Positions 47,261-56,046 of a stretch of 64,000 nt of DNA are shown here, piece by piece. The notes under the pieces were generated by a model. The model ran no database searches. It saw only the letters and a program-made list of their open reading frames with translations, and was not told the origin of the DNA. This stretch comes from Salinirubellus litoreus (GTDB taxonomy: Archaea > Halobacteriota > Halobacteria > Halobacteriales > Haloarculaceae), in assembly GCF_037335815.1 (NCBI RefSeq), contig NZ_CP147842.1, positions 500,525-564,524 of the forward strand, given 5' to 3'. The stretch's first letter is position 1; every line of letters starts with the position of its first letter. A program made the position numbers and the translations under genes.

Positions 47261-47563
47261 ATGACGACCGTCGAAAACGTTCACGAGGGTCCGGGAGCGC
47301 CGCACGCACAGCTCTTCCCCGAGTCCGAACCGAAGACGATTCGACTCACCCTCGAAGCGGGCGAACGGGTCGAACCACATCGGCATCCTGACAGGGAGAT
47401 CGTCTTCTACGTCATCGACGGAGCTATTGAACTCCAGCTCGGCTCGGAGAGCCATGACATAGAAACGGGTGACGTCGCTCGCTTCGAGGGCGATCAGGAC
47501 ATCTCGCCGCTCGCTACTGAAGCGAGTACCGCGTTGATCGTGCTGGCTCGCCAATCGGAATGA
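47261..47563 (+). CDS. Cupin domain protein
   Basis: A 100-residue single cupin. Motif 1 is GERVEPHRHPDREIVFYVIDG with metal-binding His pair and Glu; motif 2 is IETGDVARFEGDQDISPLAT, where the usual His is replaced, so metal binding may be partial. The substrate cannot be read. Start ATG 47261. It could be in one transcript with the preceding small membrane protein and the following methyltransferase. Confidence 0.82.
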   Translation: MTTVENVHEGPGAPHAQLFPESEPKTIRLTLEAGERVEPHRHPDREIVFYVIDGAIELQLGSESHDIETGDVARFEGDQDISPLATEASTALIVLARQSE

Positions 47564-47665
47564 ACACTCCGTGGACACGATTAGGGGTGCCGATGTCCCG
47601 GGAACCGGGTCGTCCGTGGGAAGCACTTGAGCAACGGTGACGAGTTTCGAAGACGGGAACCGGGA

Positions 47666-48348
47666 ATGATGACCATTCAACAGGAATTCGACCAGTGGGC
47701 CGCGTCGGGGAGAGATCGCGACATGGAGGATGACCACTGGCACACGGCAAAGCAAGCCCTGGCGATGATGCCCGTCGAGGCGGGCGACACCGTTCTCGAT
47801 CTCGGCACCGGTTCGGGGTATGCGCTTCGGGCGCTCAGCGAGATCCACGAACTCGACCGGGGTGTGGGTCTCGACGGAAGTCCGGAGATGGCGACCAACG
47901 CACGCGAGTACACTCAGGCCGACTCTATCGGTTACACGGTCGGCGACTTCCATCACCTTCCGTTCACAGACGACAGTATCGACCACGTCTGGAGCATGGA
48001 GGCGTTCTTCTTCGCGCACGAACCGGTCACGATGCTCGAGGAGATCCGGCGGGTGCTCCGCCCCGGTGGGACGGTCTTCTGTGCGGTGAACTTCTTCGAG
48101 GAATCCGAACAGTCCCACCAGTGGCGGGAGCGAATCGATCCGCCGATGTACCTGTGGAGTCAACAAGAGTATCGAACGCTGTTCCGCGAGGCCGGATTGA
48201 GCGTCGCTGTACAGGACACGATTCCGGACGAGGAGATCGAATCCCTCCCGAAGACCAGTTCCCGACCGACGAGTGGGAGACGCGCGAAGCGATGGTCGAT
48301 CGCTATCGGACGTGGGGGACGTTGTTGACCGTCGGTGTTGCACCGTAG
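47666..48348 (+). CDS. SAM-dependent methyltransferase, one frameshift near the end
   Basis: A class I methyltransferase of about 227 residues. Motif I is TVLDLGTGSGYALRALSEI, followed by the acidic end of beta-2 (GVGLDGSPEM) and motif IV/V HVWSMEAFFFA then EEIRRVLRPGGTVFCAVNFF. The frame breaks near 48252 (after DEEIES); the next frame continues PEDQFPTDEWETREAMVDRY and ends LLTVGVAP at 48348. Substrate unknown; the family includes small-molecule (C/O/As) methyltransferases. ATG 47669 is an equally good start. Confidence 0.8.
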
Positions 48349-48487
48349 CCGGTGGGAGTACGCCGTGACCGACTCGCGCCCTCCATCTTGCAGGCGCTCG
48401 GAGAACTATCCAATACGATACAGATGAGTGGTGAAGCGCGAACCCGCAACTCTACGGTCGACGAACCACTCACCTCCGGACGAACCC

Positions 48488-48919
48488 CTACCGGATAATT
48501 GAGACGAGGACGGGCGACCGCCGCATGACCGTCTCGGCGACACTCCCCAAGGGAAGTGGCGAATCGTCGTCTCTCCCGTGGCTCCCCATAATGATGTGAT
48601 CGATGTCGTTCTCCTCGGCGTACTCGACGATAGCCCGCCATGGTTCGCCCACGGCTACCTCAGTGGTTATCTCCGCACCATGATCGGAGGCCACCTCCCG
48701 TGCCTCGTCGAGTATGTCGTCGGTTTCCTCCCGAGCTTCGTCGTACCAGTTCTCGAATTGGGCTTGTGAGAGCGATTTATCGCCGTCGTTCCATGCGCCG
48801 TGTGGCGTCATCACAGAAAGAACCGTGACCCGGTCCTCGGGGTACGTCGTTACCGCGTACTCCAGCCCCTCCAGAGACTTCGGCGATCCGTCCACGGGTA
48901 CGAGGATTTGTCGTGACAT
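48488..48919 (-). CDS. Universal stress protein
   Basis: A 143-residue Usp with opening MSRQILVPVDGSPKSLEGLE and ATP loop MGSHGRDDDSPLPLGSVAET. The loop keeps G-x2-G-x9-G-S, but Asp residues replace the Arg-Ser/Thr pair, so affinity may differ. A long acidic segment (WNDGDKSLSQAQFENWYDEA) precedes alpha-3. Most similar in the window to the Usp at 2186. Frame intact. Confidence 0.92.
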   Translation of the reverse strand: MSRQILVPVDGSPKSLEGLEYAVTTYPEDRVTVLSVMTPHGAWNDGDKSLSQAQFENWYDEAREETDDILDEAREVASDHGAEITTEVAVGEPWRAIVEYAEENDIDHIIMGSHGRDDDSPLPLGSVAETVMRRSPVLVSIIR

Positions 48920-49068
48920 GACTACACATCAGACCGCGAAACGAGAAAAGTCTGCAGGCAAGCCAATCTGACTGCAGCCACACTTGCATCCCCTATCTCG
49001 ACAGCTCTCGCTTGAACACCTACAGTGACCCATCTCTTTTCCCTCTCACGGAACGTAGACCCTCTGGT

Positions 49069-49342
49069 ATGCCAGAGGAAGTGCTCTTCAAGTCTGAGCA
49101 GCGCCAGAGTCGAGAACAGATCGCATCGTACCTCCAGACGGTCGTCGATACCCTCAGCGCCGGTGAACCGATCACACTCCAGGGTGGTGGTGACTCGGTG
49201 ACGCTTGAGCCCCACACAGCCCACCTTCGAAGTAAAAGCCGAACGAGAAGGCCCGACGAACGGCCCGAAAGAGTTGAGTATCGAGTTCGAACTCGAATGG
49301 CCCGAAGACGGTGATGACGGCGGCGAGCTCGAGATCGGGTAA
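49069..49342 (+). CDS. Amphi-Trp domain protein (copy 1), one frameshift
   Basis: ATG 49069 gives MPEEVLFKSEQRQSREQIAS and YLQTVVDTLSAGEPITLQGG. After one base near 49213 the protein continues TQPTFEVKAEREGPTNGPKE and LSIEFELEWPEDGDDGGELE, then IG and a stop at 49340. This is the amphi-Trp domain, a small haloarchaeal beta-rich family of unknown function with an amphipathic C-terminal strand. About 90 residues. An intact relative is at 60333. A convergent 45-residue gene ends five bases away. Confidence 0.82.
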
Positions 49343-49346
49343 CCTC

Positions 49347-49484
49347 TCAGTTGACTTCTCGTAGGGACTTCTCGTACACGTTCCGACGGGACCCCTCCTT
49401 CTGTTTCGCCTGACGGCGTGTCTCAAGATCGAACTCCTCTTGGACGGTGTCATCGATCGCTCGGAATGCCTCTTCCACGGTCAT
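49347..49484 (-). CDS. 45-aa charged micro-protein
   Basis: ATG 49484 opens MTVEEAFRAIDDTVQEEFDL and continues ETRRQAKQKEGSRRNVYEKS, ending at a TGA at 49347. It is highly charged, probably a long helix, with good haloarchaeal codon use. No family known to me. It converges on the amphi-Trp gene with five bases between stops, and its start is 88 bases from that of the divergent Usp at 49573. Confidence 0.6.
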   Translation of the reverse strand: MTVEEAFRAIDDTVQEEFDLETRRQAKQKEGSRRNVYEKSLREVN

Positions 49485-49572
49485 ATCTGTTCATTCGTAG
49501 TGGAGTCAGGAAACTCTACGTGGTGATTCCCGTAGAACGGGGCTTGATCTCTCACCGGACCTAGGAGACAGC

Positions 49573-49989
49573 ATGTACTTCGATATCCTGATCCCCACGG
49601 ATGGAAGCCAGGGAGCGCAGGTAGCTATCGAACACGGACTTGAAATCCCACAACAGTCCGCGACCACGGTTCATGCCTTGTACGTGGTCGATACGCGAGT
49701 GTCGCGATCCGGTCCGCTTATCGAATCGCTCCGGCGCGAAGGGCGAGAGGCAGTGCGAGAACTCGAGGTGGCTGGAACTCAAGCCAGCCTCTCTGTCGTC
49801 ACGGAGGTTGTTGAAGGAATTCCACATCAAGAGACTCTCGAGTAGAGTACGACTCATGGGATCGATCTTATTGTGATGGAAACCCGGGGTCGGACAGGTG
49901 TTGATCGTTTCGTGATGGGAAGTGTCGCTGAACGTGTGGTCCGCCACTCTCCAATCCCCGTGCTCACGGTACGAAGAAATAAACTGTAG
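49573..49989 (+). pseudogene. Universal stress protein with an in-frame TAG
   Basis: 138 codons from MYFDILIPTDGSQGAQVAIE to PIPVLTVRRNKL with the normal Usp architecture, but codon 91 (49843-49845) is TAG, between PHQETLE and STTHGIDLIVM. The downstream half is in the same frame and has loop ETRGRTGVDRFVMGSVAERV. So this is a nonsense codon (or a paired indel), not a simple frameshift. As written, only a 90-residue N-terminal half would be made. Confidence 0.75.
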
Positions 49990-50284
49990 CCGAATACCCA
50001 CACATATAGCCGCCACAGAGAGGACCACTACTCTCTATCGCAATCGGTCGCAGCTTCGGCCTCGAGCTGGACCCACAGATCCTGAAAAACTCACACATTA
50101 CGAGACGCGGCCTCAACTACTGAGCGCTTTGGGGAGTGGAACTACAGTTGGGGTATCGGGGCTGTAATGCGTGGTATCGGACAAATTCTATCTACCCGAC
50201 CGAAATGCGACTGGTATAATGTCTCCGGCACATCAGGGTTTGCAGCAGGTGCCGGCGACAATGCTCGATGTATGCTGCAGGATT

Positions 50285-51454
50285 TCACACACTGCTGATT
50301 TCGGCCTCAGACTGACTAACAGACCGTGGGAGACCACCTTTCTGGATCACGTTGAATGCCCGCATCAAATCTGTCCGGGAGATGATCCCGACGAGGTTCC
50401 CGGTTTCGTCGACGACAGGCAGGCGACCGACGCCGTTCTGCTGCATTTGCTGAAACGCCTCCATCGCGTCGGCATCGGGGGCAATCGTCTTGATGTCGGT
50501 TGACATCACGTCCTCGACCCGGAAGGCGTCTCGTTCGACCTCTTCGATAGCGCCCGCATCATCCAGTGTCACCATTCCGATGAGATCACCGTTTCGTACC
50601 ACCGGATATCCGATATGCCGTTCATTAAACATCCGCGCAACGAGGTCGGTGATTGAGGTGTCCCCGGTAACCGTCTCAAGATCCTCTTTGTGGGTCATCA
50701 CGTCCTCGACGGTGACGCCTTCGAAGGCCGCTTTGACCGAGATCTGTTGCGCTTCACCGGATGCGGCGATGTAGATGAAGAACGCCAACAAGACGAGAAA
50801 CAGATTGGTGAACAAGCCGAGCAGGCCCAACATGAACGCGAACACTTTTCCGACGGAAGCTGCCTGTTGTGTCGCCCGAGCGTGTGGCTGATTGCGAGCG
50901 AGAATCGCCCGGAGGATACGTCCCCCGTCCATCGGAAAGCCGGGGAGGAGGTTGAACGCAGCGAGCACGATGTTGAGAATGGTGAGATAGCCGAAGACGA
51001 AGCGGGCGGGGTTCAGACTCGACGGTAGTGAGACGAACGCGACGTAGGAGCCAATGCCGATGAGGACACTCACGATTGGCCCGGCGATAGCAATCACCAG
51101 CTCGTGCTGCCAGTCTTCAGGGAATTCGGTGAAGCTCGCCACGCCGCCGAGCAACCAGAGGGTAATCGAATCGATCTCGTACCCGTACCGCAGTGCGACC
51201 AGCGAGTGGCCGAATTCGTGTAGGAGCACGCCAGCAAAGAGGCCCAGAGCTGATGCCAGTCCAAGTATCCACGGAAGATATCCGCTTGTCAGTTGCTCGG
51301 AGTCGATCGTTGTGGTAAATGTCTCGTTGATTACGAGTACCAATTCAGTGATGTCCCAGGCGATGAACGCAGCGAACAGGGGCAGGACGATCAGAAAGGT
51401 CCAGTTGAGCCTGATCGGGATCCCGAACGCCGAACCGATCCGAAATCCTCGCAT
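50285..51454 (-). CDS. Site-2 protease (M50) with C-terminal CBS pair
   Basis: A 389-residue intramembrane zinc protease. HEFGH at 79-83 and NLLPGFPMDGG at 168-178 (second metal ligand Asp176) define the SpoIVFB-like S2P active site, within about six membrane helices. Residues 255-375 form two CBS domains (TVEDVMTHKEDLETVTG and VEDVMSTDIKTIAPDADAME), so proteolysis is probably controlled by adenine nucleotides. The substrate (perhaps a membrane-bound regulator) is not encoded next to it in recognisable form. Frame intact. Confidence 0.93.
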   Translation of the reverse strand: MRGFRIGSAFGIPIRLNWTFLIVLPLFAAFIAWDITELVLVINETFTTTIDSEQLTSGYLPWILGLASALGLFAGVLLHEFGHSLVALRYGYEIDSITLWLLGGVASFTEFPEDWQHELVIAIAGPIVSVLIGIGSYVAFVSLPSSLNPARFVFGYLTILNIVLAAFNLLPGFPMDGGRILRAILARNQPHARATQQAASVGKVFAFMLGLLGLFTNLFLVLLAFFIYIAASGEAQQISVKAAFEGVTVEDVMTHKEDLETVTGDTSITDLVARMFNERHIGYPVVRNGDLIGMVTLDDAGAIEEVERDAFRVEDVMSTDIKTIAPDADAMEAFQQMQQNGVGRLPVVDETGNLVGIISRTDLMRAFNVIQKGGLPRSVSQSEAEISSV

Positions 51455-51843
51455 ACGTGAGTGATTGCGTGGAATAGGTTAAAAAGCGTCCGTTGGCAGG
51501 AGCTACGTGTATCGGTGAGACTGGTAGTATCGCCCTCACTATAATCTTGTAACTCATCAGCGGACTCGGTCTGGATGCCTCTACGACTTGTCTAGCCGAG
51601 TGCGAGATATCCTTCTGAGGGCGTTTTCGGCTGTCCTGTTCGTTTCCGCGATCGGGGAGCGAATTCTCGCACAGCACGAGTTTGACCCATTCGAATCGGG
51701 CGCCGCCTTACTTGACCGCCGATGGATCCGTAGGGGATTCCTTCGTTCTGGGGTACGATTGATCTGAGAGACCTCTCCCACAGACCCAGACTGCATCGAG
51801 CGATCTCCAGTACTCGTAAGGGAACCACGCGTGAACGACTACC
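51455..51843. other. Intergenic region
   Basis: Divergent promoter region between the S2P gene and a methyltransferase. No gene recognised. Confidence 0.4.
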
Positions 51844-52473
51844 ATGCCCAAGTCCGAACCCTTCGAACGATACACCGAGCGATACGAAGGCTGGTTCGAC
51901 ACACACGAAGCCGCCTATCAGTCCGAAGTCGAGGCGCTCCAGCGACTGGTCGCACAGCCGGGATTCGGTATCGAGGTCGGCGTCGGCAGCGCTCGGTTCG
52001 CTGTCCCGCTCGGGATGCAGGTAGGACTTGATCCTGCTGGCGACATGCTGGTTCGCGCTCGCGAGCGAGGGATCGACGTGGTCAAAGGCGTCGCCGAATC
52101 CCTCCCGTTCAGAAACAGGACATTCGACACTGCGCTGATCGTCACGACGATCTGCTTCGTCGACGACATCCCCCAGACACTGGCTGAAGCCCAGCGAGTG
52201 CTGCGCCCGGACGGATCGCTCGTCATCGGCTATATCGACAAGGACAGCCCCGTCGGTCAGATCTATCAGGAGAAGAAGTCGGAGAACCCGTTCTATCACG
52301 AGGCCGTGTTCGTCTCGACCGACGAACTCGTCGATACGCTTGACGCTGCGGGGTTCTCGGAGTTCGAGTTCGTGCAGACCATCTACCACTGGCCCGACGA
52401 TATTGACGAGCCCGAACCGGTTGACAAAGGGTATGGTGACGGGTCCTTCGTCGGAATCAAGGCTACCATGTAG
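51844..52473 (+). CDS. SAM-dependent methyltransferase
   Basis: A 209-residue class I methyltransferase: motif I FGIEVGVGSARFAVPLGMQ, beta-2 GLDPAGDMLVRARERGID, then GVAESLPFRNRTFDTALIV and EAQRVLRPDGSLVIGYID. This is the type-11 family layout. Substrate unknown. The opening PFERYTERYEGWFDTHEAAY is a common haloarchaeal variant. Frame intact, no operon partner. Confidence 0.88.
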   Translation: MPKSEPFERYTERYEGWFDTHEAAYQSEVEALQRLVAQPGFGIEVGVGSARFAVPLGMQVGLDPAGDMLVRARERGIDVVKGVAESLPFRNRTFDTALIVTTICFVDDIPQTLAEAQRVLRPDGSLVIGYIDKDSPVGQIYQEKKSENPFYHEAVFVSTDELVDTLDAAGFSEFEFVQTIYHWPDDIDEPEPVDKGYGDGSFVGIKATM

Positions 52474-52721
52474 TAGCAATAGTCCAGTACTGGACCGCGT
52501 CTACTGTTGAAGATGTGTTCATGGCCGCGGGCAATCTACTCTAGTGACTCGGTCGAATCGCGGGTTGATGGGGAGAGAATCCTGCTTTCGCGACCACCAA
52601 GTGCAGCCGGATTCGATCAGATATCATCGAAATCAAAGAGCTACGGAACGTAGGGTGTCGGAAAATTCGAAAAACGGCGCGGTAGGTTCACGGACTGACC
52701 CCTCCGTGAACGGACCTTTAT

Positions 52722-53976
52722 CTACATCAGATCCCCGAGAAAGATGACGAGAAGCCCGAGAGAGGTGACAAGCCCTAAGAGAGCGGTAATCGAGAGCCGT
52801 CCGACGGTGAGCGGGGCAGTAAACCCGTCCCGTACGCGTGGGGCGTCAAACCGCAGCTTCAACAGTGCCCCGTTCACCAGAACGAAAACGATGAGCAGTG
52901 CTGCGTTAGCCAGCCCAGCCACGGCTCCGAGGTCTCCAATCAGGACGAACGGAACCGTGAGACCGCCGACCAGAGCGACCGCCAAGTACGGCGTCCGACG
53001 GGTACGGTGAATTCGCGAGAATACCGTCGGGAACGACCGATACTCCGACTTTGAAACGCCGTAGAGTAGACGGGATGTCGAGACCAGCAGGATGAGGACC
53101 GTGTTCGCCGTCGAGGTTAACGCAATGGCCGCCACGAGCGTTCCGAGTACCGGCCCGCCACCGACCTCCGCGACCAGCGCGAGCGGCGACGCCGACGCAC
53201 CGAGGGCCCGCCAGTCGACGACGGCCACCGCAGAGACAGCGACGAGTACGTAGAGGACCGTCGTGATGCCGATAGCGATGAGGATGGCTCGCGGGATGGT
53301 TCGTGTGGGGTCTTCCGTTTCCTCGGCGACGTTAACGATTGAGCCGAACCCGAGGTAGGCGAAGAATACGAAGAACGTTGCCTCGAACACGCCAGTAACG
53401 CCGTACGGCACCTCGAACGGCGCGACGGTCCCCCAGGATCCTCCCCCCGACCCAGATGACCAGTGCCAACCCGGCCACTTCAGCGACCGTGAACAGCAAG
53501 TTGAGTTTCGCCGAGGTTTCGATCCCCCAGAAGTTGACGGCTGAGGCGGCCACCACCAGAGCCACGGCGACGGCGACGGCCGGCGTCCGGAGGAACGACG
53601 TGAGGTATCCCGCGAAGGCAAGCGCCACGGCTGCTGCCGAGACGGCTCCGACGAAGACTCGGAGAAACGCCGCTATCTCCGCGAGACGCTTGCTCTGGAT
53701 GGCCTCGCGGACGTAGACATAATCGCCCTCACCTTTCGGAAATCGTGACGCGAGTTCGGCGTAGCTCAGACCGGTGAACGAGGCGATGACCGCCGCCAGG
53801 AGAAACGAGAACGGGACCGCCTCGCCGGCCACGGCAGTTGCCTCGCCCAAGATGGCGTAGATACCCGCGCCGAGGATGAGTCCGACACCGTAGACAACAA
53901 CCTCGACGAGCCCCAAATCACGACGTAGCGTCGGTACTGCCGACCCGCTCGCTCCCGGTCCTTTTGGGGTCGTCAT
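52722..53976 (-). CDS. APC-family amino acid permease, one frameshift
   Basis: About 418 residues, with about 12 membrane helices when joined. N-terminal half: LGLVEVVVYGVGLILGAGIY (TM1 with the GAGIY motif) to ALVIWVGGRILGD. The frame breaks at the GGGGGG run near 53445, after which the protein continues TVAPFEVPYGVTGVFEATFF, then AYLGFGSIVNVAEETEDPTR (the APC TM6/7 loop) and finally SLGLLVIFLGDLM. A G-run error is the likely cause. The substrate (amino acid or other amine) is unknown. Confidence 0.87.
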
Positions 53977-54272
53977 CTAGTCCCTCCCGGATATCGTCGC
54001 CAAGATAACGCCGCTACGGCGACGTGGCTCGAGGATCGTGTATCATCCATTAGCGGCGTTGTCACATTCGGAACCAATTGATCTGTGATTCTGGACGCGG
54101 TGCTATTGGCGTTAGGGGAGTGTCTTATCCCCACAGATGGGTGATCACCGTCATGGTCAATCTACTGTTGCATCCGGTACCGAGCTGTCTTGCGAATGGA
54201 TAGTTCCCAGTTGGGGGTAATTACAACGTTACCCTTCGTTGGGCGAGGGGTAAAGTTGCATGACGGAAGAAA

Positions 54273-54839
54273 ATGCGCACTGTAGAACTGTTTCGACTTC
54301 TCGGAGATATCCCCACCGGAGCGGTTCCCCGACGGACGCTGCTCACCACGGGGGCGAGCGTTCTGGGCGGTGCGCTCGCAGGGTGTCTGATCTCCCCATC
54401 ATCAGGCGGTCCGCCGTACCAAACGCACGAGATCGACGACGGTGCAGTGTACGGTCCTGGTCTCCAAGACGAGCAATCGATGCAGTTCTACGCCGCCCTC
54501 GTCGAGGACGAGACCGCGACGAACGCCTTCGACCCGCATGGGCTCATGGAAACCAATGCTCGGGAATTCATTGAGCGGACTGACTTCCGGAGACAGTACC
54601 TTGGAGTCGTCCAGATCGGGGGCATCAACTCCTCAATGCGGGTCCGTGTACCGGACGTCTCCGAGAGCACCGTGAACCTCACGGTGATCGCGTCTCTCGA
54701 GGATGAACCCCCGTATTCCGAGGACAGAGTAATTACGACGCTTTTGATCCGAGTGACCCGGACGCGGCAGACGGTTCCCGACAATATTCGGGTCGAACTA
54801 TCGATCGATGGCCGCCACGAAGTATTTACTGGTGACTGA
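54273..54839 (+). CDS. Predicted Tat-exported lipoprotein
   Basis: A 188-residue secreted protein with a Tat-type signal PRRTLLTTGASVLGGALAGC (twin Arg 20-21, lipobox Cys38). This is the common haloarchaeal lipoprotein route. The mature part is a beta-rich domain (VVQIGGINSSMRVRVPDVSE) of unknown family with an acidic surface. It lies upstream of the Na/Ca exchanger on the same strand, 234 bases apart. An internal start closer to the twin Arg is possible. Confidence 0.7.
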   Translation: MRTVELFRLLGDIPTGAVPRRTLLTTGASVLGGALAGCLISPSSGGPPYQTHEIDDGAVYGPGLQDEQSMQFYAALVEDETATNAFDPHGLMETNAREFIERTDFRRQYLGVVQIGGINSSMRVRVPDVSESTVNLTVIASLEDEPPYSEDRVITTLLIRVTRTRQTVPDNIRVELSIDGRHEVFTGD

Positions 54840-55038
54840 AATGAATCAGTACAGCAAGAATTCAGGTGTGTCTTCCCCTATCTCCCTGCATGACACGCGC
54901 TCGCCAGCGACGGGGACACGCTCTTCACGGGGGAGTAATAGTTCCAATAGATCGCAGACGGCGCTTGCGATGACGACTCCACGAACTCTAGTTCGTCTCC
55001 GCGGAGGACGAACCCTCCACGAGACGTATGCCACGGGA

Positions 55039-55046
55039 ACATATTA
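55039..55046 (+). promoter_or_regulatory. TATA element of the Na/Ca exchanger gene
   Basis: ACATATTACC, centred about 31 bases before ATG 55074. A strong hairpin (GTTCGTC ... GACGAAC, 54991-55013) sits just before it and could end the upstream transcript. Confidence 0.45.
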
Positions 55047-55073
55047 CCACTCCTCAAGAGGGGACGATCGGTA

Positions 55074-55994
55074 ATGCTGGTGGAGGCGCTACTGTTTCTG
55101 GGCGGCTTGGCAGCCCTCGTCATTGGGGCTGATCGGGCGGTCACCGGCGCGGGGGATCTGGCGCTCTATTACGGCGTTTCGCCGTTTTTCATCGGCGTCA
55201 CGCTCATCTCGATCGGTACCTCGATCCCGGAGATGGTCACGTCGGTCTACGCGGCCCACTACGGCGCGGGCGACCTCGTGGTGGGGAACATCGTCGGCTC
55301 GGAAATCGCCCAGATCACGCTCGCCATCGCGGTCGTCGCGTTTATCGCCCCGTTCGTCACGCAACGACGCGACGTCCTCGTCTACGGGAGCGCGATGATA
55401 CTCGCGATGATCATCATGCTGTTGACCCTCGACGACGGGATCATCGGTCGCTCGGAGGGGTTTCTGATGATGCTTGCCTACCTCCAGTTCATCTACACGT
55501 TGTACACGAACAGGGGTGGCGAGGAGATCGCCGAAGAGGTCATCGAGGAACCCCGGACGCCACGTGAGACGTACCCGTGGATCGTCGGCGGGTTACTGCT
55601 GGTCGTCGTCGGTGGGCAAGTGATGGTCACGAACGGTGTCGCTATTGCCAGATTGGTTGGTATCCCGGAGTTCCTCGTCGGTCTGCTGACCGGCCTGGGG
55701 ACGACCCTTCCGGAGGTCGTCGTCGCCGGGATCGCGGCCCACGAAGGCCGGGGCGGTATTTCTGTCGGAGCGATCCTCGGGAGCAACATCACCGACCCGG
55801 TGTTCTCGCTTGGCGTCGGGGCGCTCTTTTTCGACGTCGTCGTCGATGACATCTCCGCACTGCAACCCTCGCTGACCTACATGCTCGTCGTCTCCATCCT
55901 CGTGTTGGCCCTGTTCTACTGGCGAGAAGGGATTGACCGGAAGGCAGCCGCCATTTGCCTATTATTATACATTCCTACGTTCTTCTTGCTGTGA
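55074..55994 (+). CDS. CaCA family Na+/Ca2+ exchanger
   Basis: 306 residues, ten membrane segments in two inverted halves. Alpha-repeat 1 is ISIGTSIPEMVTSVYAA and alpha-repeat 2 is GLGTTLPEVVVAGIAAH, each with the ion-binding Glu. Between them is an acidic loop (NRGGEEIAEEVIEEPRTPRE) as found in the Nckx/YrbG-type prokaryotic members. It likely exports Ca2+ using the Na+ gradient. ATG 55074 is set by a TATA about 30 bases upstream. Convergent with the DASS-like gene (52-base gap). Frame intact. Confidence 0.92.
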   Translation: MLVEALLFLGGLAALVIGADRAVTGAGDLALYYGVSPFFIGVTLISIGTSIPEMVTSVYAAHYGAGDLVVGNIVGSEIAQITLAIAVVAFIAPFVTQRRDVLVYGSAMILAMIIMLLTLDDGIIGRSEGFLMMLAYLQFIYTLYTNRGGEEIAEEVIEEPRTPRETYPWIVGGLLLVVVGGQVMVTNGVAIARLVGIPEFLVGLLTGLGTTLPEVVVAGIAAHEGRGGISVGAILGSNITDPVFSLGVGALFFDVVVDDISALQPSLTYMLVVSILVLALFYWREGIDRKAAAICLLLYIPTFFLL

Positions 55995-56046
55995 CCCACG
56001 CCCGGGTCGATATGATGGCTTTCCCGTCTCTCAGTAGCTCCATAAC

